DNA from: Mycobacterium sp. 3519A
GTDB lineage: Bacteria > Actinomycetota > Actinomycetes > Mycobacteriales > Mycobacteriaceae
Length of the DNA stretch: 64,000 nt
Direction of reading: 5' to 3'
NCBI RefSeq assembly: GCF_900240945.1
Contig: NZ_OESG01000014.1
Coordinates: 616,923 to 680,922 of the forward strand
Shown: positions 1-7,450 of the stretch, piece after piece
Layout of the letters: every line of letters starts with the position of its first letter
Position numbering within the stretch: the stretch's first letter is position 1
Position numbers and translations under genes: made by a program
Notes under the pieces: model-generated
Seen by the model: the letters and a program-made list of their open reading frames with translations, nothing else
Databases searched by the model: none
Told to the model about the DNA's origin: nothing

Positions 1-1056
1 GACCCGGTCGCCGATGAGGTGCAGATCCGGATGCACGCCGCGGGCATGTGCCACTCGGACTACCACCTGACCACCGGCGCCACCCCGATCGGCCTGCCCG
101 CGCTCGGCGGCCACGAGGGCGCGGGCGTCGTCACCAAGGTCGGCCGCAACGTCACCGGCATCGAGGAAGGCGACCACGTCATCCTCGCCTTCATCCCGGC
201 CTGCGGCGAATGCCCGCCATGCCTGAAGGGCTACCGCTCGCTGTGCGACCGCGGCGCCGTGCTGCTCGGCGGCAAGGCCATCGCCGACGGCACCAACCGC
301 GTGCACGCAGGCGGCACCGAAGTGTCGCCGATGAACCTGCTCGGCACCTTCGCCCCGTACATGACCGTGCACAAGGATTCCGTCGTCAAGATCGACAAGG
401 ACATCCCGTTCGAGACCGCCGCGATCATGGGCTGCGCGGTGCCGACGGGCTTCGGCTCGGCGACCAACGTCGCCCAGGTGCAGCCGGGTGAGACGGTCGC
501 GATCGTCGGTGTCGGCGGCATCGGCATGAGCGCGCTGCAGGGCGCTGTCCTCTCCGGCGCCCGCAACGTCATCGCCATCGACCCGAACGAGTGGAAGCGC
601 GACCAGGCCATCAAGTTCGGCGCGACGCATGTCTACCCGTCGATGGCGGAGGCCATCGCGCCGATGATCGACGTCACCCACGGGCTGATGGCCGACAAGA
701 CCATCATCGCGGTCGGCGAGATGAAGGGCGAGTACCTCGAAGAGGCGATGATCCTGACCGCCAAGACCGGCACCTGCGTGGTGACGGGCATGGGCTCGAT
801 GATGGACGTCGACGTCAAGCTCAACTTGTTCCTGTTCACCATGTTGCAGAAGACGTTGAAGGGCAACATCTTCGGCGGCGGCAGCTCGCACATCGAGACG
901 CCGAAGCTCGTCGGCCTCTACAAGTCCGGGCAGCTGAAGATCGACGAGATGATCACCCAGACCTACTCGCTGGAGAACATCAACGACGGCTACCAGGACA
1001 TGCTGGACGGCAAGAACATCCGCGGCGTCATCAAGTTCACGGAGTCTGATTGGTAG
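1..1056 (+). CDS. NDMA-dependent alcohol dehydrogenase, zinc MDR family (5' truncated)
   Basis: The reading frame is open from the first base, so the N-terminus (probably about 20-30 residues) lies outside the window. It is a medium-chain zinc alcohol dehydrogenase. The catalytic-zinc motif GHEGAG and a structural-zinc cysteine cluster (CGECPPC, then a further Cys after ~8 residues) are visible, followed by a Rossmann glycine motif VGVGGIG. The sequence resembles mycobacterial AdhB-type enzymes, which keep NAD(H) bound and are assayed with N,N-dimethyl-4-nitrosoaniline as electron acceptor; they oxidise alcohols to aldehydes in the cytosol. The NDMA-dependent subclass is inferred from remembered similarity to Rv0761c. 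The 3' end overlaps the convergent MarR gene by 20 bp. Confidence 0.88.
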   Translation, partial: DPVADEVQIRMHAAGMCHSDYHLTTGATPIGLPALGGHEGAGVVTKVGRNVTGIEEGDHVILAFIPACGECPPCLKGYRSLCDRGAVLLGGKAIADGTNRVHAGGTEVSPMNLLGTFAPYMTVHKDSVVKIDKDIPFETAAIMGCAVPTGFGSATNVAQVQPGETVAIVGVGGIGMSALQGAVLSGARNVIAIDPNEWKRDQAIKFGATHVYPSMAEAIAPMIDVTHGLMADKTIIAVGEMKGEYLEEAMILTAKTGTCVVTGMGSMMDVDVKLNLFLFTMLQKTLKGNIFGGGSSHIETPKLVGLYKSGQLKIDEMITQTYSLENINDGYQDMLDGKNIRGVIKFTESDW

Positions 1057-1504
1057 CTCGGCTAGCGAGCCGACTGGTAACCAGCTCGACCACCGACTCC
1101 AACGCCCGCAACTGCGTGGCGGTCAGGCCGTCGAACACCACCGACCGCACCAGTTCGGCGTGCCCGGGCGCCGCGGCCTCCAGCGCCGCAGTTCCGGCGA
1201 CGGTGAGCGAGACCGTTGCGCCGCGACGATCCTCGCCGCTGCCGTGGCGGTCCACCAGGTCGCGCCCGCGCATCCGCCGCAGCTGATGTGACAGCCTGCT
1301 CTGCTCCCAGCCCAGCACCTCGGCCAGTTCGTTGATCCGTTGCGGCCCGCGCTCCGACAACGCCACCAGGACGTCGTAGTCCGCCAGCGACAGCTCGCAG
1401 TCCTGCTGCAGTTGGCGGTGCATCGCGGTTTGCAGGCGACTGGTCATCTCCAGATACCCTCGCCAGATCCGCTGTTGCTCACCTGTCAGCCACACGGAAT
1501 ACAT
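1037..1504 (-). CDS. MarR-family transcriptional regulator
   Basis: 155 residues, normal for the family. A winged helix-turn-helix occupies about residues 40-110: the recognition region INELAEVLGWEQSRLSHQLRRM is followed by a wing with the typical D-R-R (SGEDRRGATVSLT). MarR proteins are dimeric and often repress a divergent neighbour until a phenolic or other ligand binds. Here the divergent neighbour, 68 bp away, is a pirin gene, which is the likely target together with the gene itself. The intergenic stretch has only a weak dyad near 1503-1522, so no operator is claimed. The start is the ATG at 1504. The ligand is unknown. Confidence 0.88.
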   Translation of the reverse strand: MYSVWLTGEQQRIWRGYLEMTSRLQTAMHRQLQQDCELSLADYDVLVALSERGPQRINELAEVLGWEQSRLSHQLRRMRGRDLVDRHGSGEDRRGATVSLTVAGTAALEAAAPGHAELVRSVVFDGLTATQLRALESVVELVTSRLASRATNQTP

Positions 1505-1572
1505 GACACATCATCTATGTTGTCGCAGTCAACGCCGGCCGCCTAGGCTGGCCGAGACCACAGGAGCAAGCC

Positions 1573-2325
1573 ATGACCATCGATATCCGGCGCGCCGACG
1601 ATCGCGCGAAGACCAAGATCGCCTGGCTGGACTCCAAGCACTCGTTCTCGTTCGGCAGCCACTACGAGCCCGACAACACCCATCACGGCCTGCTGCTGGT
1701 GAACAACGACGACATCGTCAAGCCCGGCACCGGGTTTGACACCCACCCCCACCGCGATATGGAGATCGTCACGTGGGTGCTGCGCGGATCGCTGGTGCAC
1801 CAGGACTCCACCGGCCACTCCGGAGTCATCTATCCCGGCCTGGCCCAACGGATGTCGGCAGGTAGCGGCATCCTGCATTCGGAGAAGAACGACTCGTGGA
1901 CGCTGACCGGATCCGAAACCCACGACGAGCCAGTGCATTTCGTGCAGATGTGGGTGGTGCCCGACGAATCCGGCATCACGCCCGGCTACCAACAGCTCGA
2001 GATCGACGACGAACTGCTGCGCGGCGGCCTCGTCACCATCGCCTCGGGCATGCCCGAGCATAGCGACGACACCGCCATCACCATCCGCAACCGCTATGCC
2101 GCGCTGCACGGCGCGCGCCTACAACCGGGGCAATCCGTCGAGCTGCCCGAGGCGCCGTATCTGCATCTGTTCGTGCCACGCGGTGAGGTGACCCTGGAAG
2201 GCGCGGGCCAGTTGCACGAGGGCGATGCGGTGCGGTTCACCGCGTCCGGTGGCCAACGCGTCACCGCCACCGCCCCCGCCGAGATTCTCGTCTGGGAGAT
2301 GCATGCGAGTTTGGCTGCGGCATAA
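1573..2325 (+). CDS. Pirin family protein (bicupin)
   Basis: 250 residues, the usual pirin length. The N-terminal cupin carries the metal-binding HPHRDMEIVTWVL motif (about residues 57-70) and later His/Glu positions (LHSEKND, HFVQMW). The second cupin at about residues 165-235 is degenerate, as is normal for pirins. Pirins are cytosolic iron- or copper-binding proteins, and some act as quercetin 2,3-dioxygenases. The substrate here is unknown. The gene is divergent from the MarR regulator, which may control it, and its 3' end overlaps the start of the following lipoprotein gene by 23 bp, so the two are probably co-transcribed. Confidence 0.9.
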   Translation: MTIDIRRADDRAKTKIAWLDSKHSFSFGSHYEPDNTHHGLLLVNNDDIVKPGTGFDTHPHRDMEIVTWVLRGSLVHQDSTGHSGVIYPGLAQRMSAGSGILHSEKNDSWTLTGSETHDEPVHFVQMWVVPDESGITPGYQQLEIDDELLRGGLVTIASGMPEHSDDTAITIRNRYAALHGARLQPGQSVELPEAPYLHLFVPRGEVTLEGAGQLHEGDAVRFTASGGQRVTATAPAEILVWEMHASLAAA

Positions 2326-3574
2326 GCGAATCGGCGCGGCGCTGCTCGGTGTCGCGCTGATCGCGGGGTGCTCGTCGGAGCAGCCGGCACCCAGCCCGCC
2401 CGCCGTGACCTCGACACCGACCGCCGCCGGATTGGTGCCCGTCGCCGTGCAGGTCGATCCCCGTCTGGCCCAGGCCCCGTTCGACCAACCGCGCCGGGCG
2501 CTTGTGCCGCCGGGCTGGACGCTGTCGGTGTTCGCCCGTATCCCCAAGGCCCGCCTGGCCGCGTGGACCCCCGACGGCAAACTGCTGATCTCGGTGCCGA
2601 GCCGCGGGCAGATCGTCAAGCTGGACGCAGGCCGCGACACCGTGCTACTCGACGGGCTCGACCAACCGCACGGGATGGCCTTCGCGGGCAACACGCTCTA
2701 CGTCGCGGAAAGCGATCAGGTCGACGCGTACGACTACACCGACGGCGCCGCCGGCAACCGCCGCACCGTGGCAGCAGGGCTACCCGACGCCAAAAGTCCC
2801 GACCTGCGCGGCGCGTACGCCCATGCGCTGAAGAGCGTCGCCGTCGGGCGCGACGGCGCGGTGTACTTCTCCATCGGCTCGACGGGCAACATCACCGCCG
2901 ACGACCGCACCGCCACTCCACCGCGCGCCACCATCATGCGGATCCCGCCCGGTGGCGGACCCGCCGCGCCGTTCGCGACGGGCGTGCGCAACGGCACCGG
3001 CCTGGCGGTCGCTCCCGACGGTTCGGTGTGGACGGCGGTGAACAACCGCGACAATGTGGCAGACCCCGCGACCGGGCAGGTGGACGCCGGATACGTCAGC
3101 GAGCACCCACCGGAAGCTGTCGCCCGGCTTAGGCCCGGACGCGAATTGGGTTGGCCCTACTGCAATCCCGACGGCGGCCCGGCTAACTTGCCCCTGATCC
3201 GCGACGTCCAGACCAACGCCGACGGGGCCAAACTGGACTGCGCATCGCTGCCGCCGATCGAGCAGAGCCTCGGCGCGCACGCCGCGCCACTCGGCATGAG
3301 CTTCACCGAGAACGTCCTGCCCGCTCCGTACTCTTCCGGCGCGCTGATGGGTGTGCACGGGTCATGGAACCGGCAACCGCCGTATGCACCGGAGGTGGCG
3401 TTTTTCCCTTGGCAGGGCGGCAGACTCGGCAACAAGCAGACGTTGGTCGGCGGATTCCAATCCGATGACGGGACGCGCTGGGGCCGCCCGGTCGCCGCAG
3501 TGGCGGGACCGGACGGCGCCGTCTACATCACCGACGACTACGCGGACGCCGTCTACCGGCTTGCGCCGCGCTAG
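2303..3574 (+). CDS. Lipoprotein glucose/sorbosone-type dehydrogenase (beta-propeller)
   Basis: 423 residues from the ATG at 2303. This start gives a lipoprotein signal peptide: basic N-terminus, hydrophobic core and lipobox LIAG-C with Cys23. An upstream start at 2225 would bury this signal. The mature part resembles PQQ-dependent soluble glucose dehydrogenase or L-sorbosone dehydrogenase beta-propellers, with blades such as QPHGMAFAGNTLYVAESD, VAVGRDGAVYFSIGS, GTGLAVAPDGSVWTAVNNRD and GPDGAVYITDDYADAVYRL. The family oxidises sugars outside the membrane using PQQ, but many members have no proven substrate. The start lies inside the pirin gene (23 bp overlap), suggesting coupling. Confidence 0.85.
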   Translation: MRVWLRHKRIGAALLGVALIAGCSSEQPAPSPPAVTSTPTAAGLVPVAVQVDPRLAQAPFDQPRRALVPPGWTLSVFARIPKARLAAWTPDGKLLISVPSRGQIVKLDAGRDTVLLDGLDQPHGMAFAGNTLYVAESDQVDAYDYTDGAAGNRRTVAAGLPDAKSPDLRGAYAHALKSVAVGRDGAVYFSIGSTGNITADDRTATPPRATIMRIPPGGGPAAPFATGVRNGTGLAVAPDGSVWTAVNNRDNVADPATGQVDAGYVSEHPPEAVARLRPGRELGWPYCNPDGGPANLPLIRDVQTNADGAKLDCASLPPIEQSLGAHAAPLGMSFTENVLPAPYSSGALMGVHGSWNRQPPYAPEVAFFPWQGGRLGNKQTLVGGFQSDDGTRWGRPVAAVAGPDGAVYITDDYADAVYRLAPR

Positions 3575-3864
3575 TGCGCTGCCCCGGTGCGGGGACCCGC
3601 GCCGCGCTTGCCGGTGATCGCGAGATACAGCGCGATCAACACGATCGCGACGACGACGCCGACAAGGAACGGGATAATCGCGAACCCGCCGTTGGAGTTC
3701 GAGTAGCCGATCTGATAGGTCACCCATGACCCGATCAGGGAGCCGAGCACGCCCAACACGATCGTCATGATCACGCCGATGTTCTGCTTGCCCGGCATGA
3801 TGAGCCGCGCGAGCGCGCCGACGATCAATCCGACCACGATGGCGCTGATTATTGTCCCGATCAT
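3571..3864 (-). CDS. GlsB/YeaQ/YmgE family stress-response membrane protein
   Basis: 97 residues with three hydrophobic segments (about 3-20, 30-48 and 60-83). The glycine-rich first helix (IISAIVVGLIVGALARLIMPGKQ) and GVLGSLIGSW are typical of the transglycosylase-associated/GlsB family. These are small inner-membrane proteins of unknown biochemical role, often induced by envelope or acid stress. The gene is convergent with the sugar dehydrogenase and the stops overlap by 4 bp. It starts at an ATG preceded by GAGGAG on the coding strand, a strong ribosome binding site. Confidence 0.88.
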   Translation of the reverse strand: MIGTIISAIVVGLIVGALARLIMPGKQNIGVIMTIVLGVLGSLIGSWVTYQIGYSNSNGGFAIIPFLVGVVVAIVLIALYLAITGKRGAGPRTGAAH

Positions 3865-4031
3865 TTCTGCTCCTCACATTGGAAGTCCGACCAACGCGGA
3901 TTACCCGATCTCGCGAAATTGACTCAGCTAAACCTGCGATCGAACCGATGCTGAGCTGTTACCAAAGTTGACTGTGTGTCAGCTGTGACTAATGTTGTCT
4001 GGGTTGTAGCGGTTTCAGCAAAGGGGCGACC

Positions 4032-5111
4032 GTGCCGACTGCACCCGGATACCTGCGGCTATTCGCCGCGTGTGCCGCCGCGCTGGCGGTAGCCATCGCG
4101 GTGGCGACGACGGTGGCCCCCGTCGCCCGCGCTGCCGATGGGCGCACGTTGTTGGCCAACGCGATCGCGTCCACCCGAGGCTCCTACCTGGTCTACAACT
4201 TCGGGGGCGGCGCGCCCGCGCCGATGCTCAACGCCGGCGGCGGCTGGTACGAGATGACCAACGGCGGGCACCTGATGATCATCAAGGCGGCCGCGCAACG
4301 CCTCGCGCCGCGGCTGCTCGTCGACTCCCACGCCGGCTACCAGAGCCGCTGTGAACGCGACCCGCGGGCCCGCACCGGCGAGGGGCTGTGGCAGGCGTCG
4401 GAGATCTACACCCCACTGCAGGCGTGGCAAGCCCTCGGGCAACCAACGATCGCCATCAACGCGAACTTCTTCGACGTGCGCGGCCAGAAGGGTGGTTCGT
4501 GGAAGTCGACCGGATGCAGTTCCCCGCTCGGCGCATATGTCGACAACACCCGCGGCCAGGGCCGGGCCAACACCGCGGTGACGGGCACCGTCGCCTACGC
4601 GGGCAAGCAGGGTCTGTCCGGGGGAGGCGAACACTGGAGTGCGCTGTCCACCATGATCCTTCCGGTGGCGGGCGCGCCATATGTGGTGCCGCCCAAGGGC
4701 CCTGGCGATTACGACGCCGCGACGCCGGTGATTCAGGGTCTGCTCGACAAGGGTGTCCGGTTCGTGGCGGTCAGCGGCATCGGGTTGCTCGCCCCCGGCG
4801 ACACCGGGCAACTCAACGACGGTGGTCCCAGCGCGGCGCGCACGGCGCTGGCGTATTCGAAAACCAAAGACGAGATGTACGTCTTTCAGGGCGGCAGCTA
4901 TACGCCTGACCAGATCCAGGATCTGTTCCGCGGGCTCGGCAGCGATACCGCGATCCTGCTGGACGGCGGCGGGTCATCGGCGATCGTGCTGCGCCGCGAC
5001 ACCGGCGGCATGTGGGCGGGCGCGGGTGTACCGGACGGCAACTGTGACACCCGTCAGGTGTTGTGCGACTCCCGCGAACGTGCGCTACCCAGCTGGTTGG
5101 CGTTCAACTAG
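4032..5111 (+). CDS. Secreted phosphodiester glycosidase family protein (NAGPA-like)
   Basis: 359 residues from a GTG start with AAAGGGG 6-7 nt upstream. A Sec signal peptide is clear (hydrophobic about 8-30, ending VARA-ADG). The body has the hallmarks of the NAGPA/phosphodiester-glycosidase domain: NANFFDVRGQKGG near residue 145, RTALAYSK near 270, and the conserved LLDGGGSSAIVL near 310. The family hydrolyses N-acetylglucosamine-1-phosphodiester-type bonds; in bacteria it acts on cell-wall or glycan substrates. The substrate here is unknown. Its stop shares a CTAG palindrome (5108-5111) with a stop codon on the opposite strand, in the probable original frame of the neighbouring gene. Confidence 0.85.
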   Translation: MPTAPGYLRLFAACAAALAVAIAVATTVAPVARAADGRTLLANAIASTRGSYLVYNFGGGAPAPMLNAGGGWYEMTNGGHLMIIKAAAQRLAPRLLVDSHAGYQSRCERDPRARTGEGLWQASEIYTPLQAWQALGQPTIAINANFFDVRGQKGGSWKSTGCSSPLGAYVDNTRGQGRANTAVTGTVAYAGKQGLSGGGEHWSALSTMILPVAGAPYVVPPKGPGDYDAATPVIQGLLDKGVRFVAVSGIGLLAPGDTGQLNDGGPSAARTALAYSKTKDEMYVFQGGSYTPDQIQDLFRGLGSDTAILLDGGGSSAIVLRRDTGGMWAGAGVPDGNCDTRQVLCDSRERALPSWLAFN

Positions 5112-5240
5112 CCTCCGGTCAGCTTCTTCGTCAGCCCACCGAGCGCGCCGGTCAACCCGCCGGTGACGCCGCCGACGGTGCCAGCCACGCCGCCGGTGAC
5201 ACCCCCGACCGTGCCAGCCACCCCGTTGGTCTCGTCACGC
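5108..5240 (-). other. Out-of-frame C-terminal repeat of the neighbouring secreted protein (apparent frameshift)
   Basis: On the minus strand, a second frame from about 5233 down to a TAG at 5108-5110 encodes a regular low-complexity tail of GVAGTVGGVTGG units ending LTKKLTGG. The annotated frame over the same bases reads an irregular tail and stops at 5152. The regular repeats look like the intended protein end. A single missing base near 5230-5237 would join the two frames (reading GGVT-x-ETNGVAG). The junction is inferred from the reading pattern. It could be a real mutation or an assembly error. Confidence 0.65.
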
Positions 5241-7422
5241 CACCGACGACACTGCCCACCGAATTGCTCGGCGGCTTCGGCGACGCCGACGGCCCTGCCG
5301 GCTTGACGGTGCCCGTCGCACTCGTCGAACCCGACGTGGTGGTGCTCCTGGTGGTGGTCGGCTTCGTCGTCGACGTGGTCTTGGTCTCGGGCTCCTCGGC
5401 CGGTGCCTGCTCGACGGCGGCGGCCTGCGGCTGCCAGACCGGGACGGCCGGCGGTGGCGCGGCGGCCGCCGTGGTCGACAGCGTCACCGACTTCGCGGCG
5501 GCCTCCGGCAACGCGTTGGCCGCCACCGGCGCCACCTGTTGCGTGATGAGGCCCGGCAGGCCGTTGAGCAGATCGCCGAGGCCGCCGAGCGGGCCGAGCA
5601 CACCGGTCAGCAGCTTGAGCAGGCCGGTGATCGCGTTCGGCGTCCCCGGCGTCGGGTGCCCGCTGAAGAACTCCTTCTGGAAACCCCGCACCAACGATCC
5701 GACGACGTCGGCAGGCACCTGGGCCCAGTTGATGTCGGGAAGGGACATGAATGGAGTCGGTACCCCCGCCTCGTCCAGGGTCCTAGTGTACGTGCCGTCC
5801 GGGTTGCGCACCACGTCGGTGTAGCCGAGATTCACCAGACTGGTCATCGCCGGGGCGAGCGCATTGGCCAGCATGCCGAGCGGATTCATGTTGACGAACG
5901 CGCCCATCGTCATCAAGTTCGTCAAATCCGTTGCCAGATAAAGGGGTTCCAGCAGCGGCAGGCTATTGGTCGGCAGCGTCAGGTACAGGTTCAGCGCCAG
6001 TGGGTCGTTCAGGTTGAGCGTGCCCGCCAGCAGCGCCTGCACCTGCGCCAGCAGTTGCGGACTGATGTTGGAGGTGTCGATGCCACGCAGCAGATACGTC
6101 GGCAGCATGGCGCCCACTACCGAGTTCGCCATCGAGAACGGGTTGGGCCACGCAGGGAAGTCGGACATGATGTCGTACTCGACGGTGGCGTCGACCTTCA
6201 CCGGAATCAGGTTCGCGCCGCCCAACGACAGCCCGGTGTTCAGGATCGGGATGCCGCCGCTGCTCTGCACGTGGGTGTCGGGCGTGACGGTGTCGATGCC
6301 GAACAGGCCTGCGATCGGGAAGAACCGGGCGAACAGCCCGCCGTTGCCGCGACCCGGGTTGCGCAGCAAGATCATTGGCAACACCGTGTAGCTGCCGAGC
6401 AGCGGGTCGGTCGCCTTGGTCGGTGACTTGGCGCCGCCCGGTTGGTACGGCAGTTGGTCGACGACTTGCTGGTAGGCGGAACCGGCCGCGAACGCGCCGA
6501 GTCCGAAGCCGACGACGATCGGTACTCGTACCTTCGCCGCGTCGACATCGACGGGCAGGTTGTTCACGATCTTCTTCAGCGAGGACAGCAGGTCGCCGAC
6601 CGGAACGTTCACCGGGAGGTTGATCGGCAACCCGATCGGCAACCCCAGCGGGTTGGCCAGGATGTTGCCCAGCGGCAGGTCGACGTTGCCTTCCAGGCGG
6701 TCGATCAACGTGTTGACCAGACCCTTGAGGCCGATATCCAGATACGTCGTGCTGTTGATGGCGTTGGCGACCGAATTCGGGAATCCCGGAACCCAGCCCA
6801 GATCCAGGCCGAGCATCTTCAGCAGCGTGAACGGCGGTCCGGAGGTGATCAGCTTGACGCCGGGGAGATCGAGATTCGACAGGTTGAGCGGATCACTGAG
6901 GTCGAGCCCGAGCAGCCCCAGCAAATTGACCAGCGTGGTGTTGCCACCGGCATCGGTGATACCGAGCGTCGAAAGTGCCGACAGCAGAACAGGAGTCAGT
7001 ATCGGCCCGACGCTGTCCAGCAGCACGCCTCCGAGATTGATCGGGATCGCGCCGAGCACACCTTCGAGAAGCGCCGGCGGGATCTTCACGAGCAGGCTCG
7101 GAAGATCAAGCCCCGCCGACTTGCCCAGCGCAGGCAGGTTGAGGTGGGTGACCAGCGCGCGCAGCAGCATGTCGCCGATCTGCTGCGCGAAGTCGTAGCC
7201 CGCGGTGCCGAGGCCGCCGGTCAGGTCGGGGATCTGATCGGGATCCGTGAACGGCCGGAACGCCGCGGTCAGGTCGACGTTCTGGTGCACCACCGGCACG
7301 GGCGCCGGCGTCGGCGGCGGCGGTGCGGCGGCGACGGTCAACGCGCTCACCGTCGCCGTAGCCACGCCGAGCGCCGCGATCCGTGTCAGACGATTCCCGG
7401 ACTTGCGGTGTTTGCGTGACAT
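5152..7422 (-). CDS. Secreted PE-PPE-domain-like protein, copy 2 of a tandem pair
   Basis: 756 residues, exported: basic N-terminus, hydrophobic stretch to about residue 33, then a Pro-rich linker. It has no PE or PPE N-terminal domain. Residues roughly 300-590 resemble the PE-PPE alpha/beta-hydrolase-like domain: VPIVVGFGLGAF (elbow position), LRNPGRGNGGLFARF, VEYDIMSDFPAWPNP, GYTDVVRNPDGTYTRT. The elbow reads G-F-G-L-G, so the usual nucleophile serine appears to be leucine. A Thr/Ser/Pro-rich tail follows. It is a close paralogue of the gene 28 bp upstream, probably one operon. The C-terminus is probably frameshifted; the undisturbed end would be at 5108. Function is unknown; a cell-wall or surface role is inferred from export and the tail. 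Confidence 0.75.
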   Translation of the reverse strand: MSRKHRKSGNRLTRIAALGVATATVSALTVAAAPPPPTPAPVPVVHQNVDLTAAFRPFTDPDQIPDLTGGLGTAGYDFAQQIGDMLLRALVTHLNLPALGKSAGLDLPSLLVKIPPALLEGVLGAIPINLGGVLLDSVGPILTPVLLSALSTLGITDAGGNTTLVNLLGLLGLDLSDPLNLSNLDLPGVKLITSGPPFTLLKMLGLDLGWVPGFPNSVANAINSTTYLDIGLKGLVNTLIDRLEGNVDLPLGNILANPLGLPIGLPINLPVNVPVGDLLSSLKKIVNNLPVDVDAAKVRVPIVVGFGLGAFAAGSAYQQVVDQLPYQPGGAKSPTKATDPLLGSYTVLPMILLRNPGRGNGGLFARFFPIAGLFGIDTVTPDTHVQSSGGIPILNTGLSLGGANLIPVKVDATVEYDIMSDFPAWPNPFSMANSVVGAMLPTYLLRGIDTSNISPQLLAQVQALLAGTLNLNDPLALNLYLTLPTNSLPLLEPLYLATDLTNLMTMGAFVNMNPLGMLANALAPAMTSLVNLGYTDVVRNPDGTYTRTLDEAGVPTPFMSLPDINWAQVPADVVGSLVRGFQKEFFSGHPTPGTPNAITGLLKLLTGVLGPLGGLGDLLNGLPGLITQQVAPVAANALPEAAAKSVTLSTTAAAAPPPAVPVWQPQAAAVEQAPAEEPETKTTSTTKPTTTRSTTTSGSTSATGTVKPAGPSASPKPPSNSVGSVVGGVTRPTGWLARSGVSPAAWLAPSAASPAG

Positions 7423-7450
7423 GGTGCACCGTCGCTATTCACTTGCCGCC

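Noticed and set aside
5539..7419. Long plus-strand frames opposite the PE-PPE-like genes
   Set aside because: They mirror the minus-strand proteins, which have signal peptides and mutually conserved domains; the plus-strand products are Arg/Gln/Val-rich without features.
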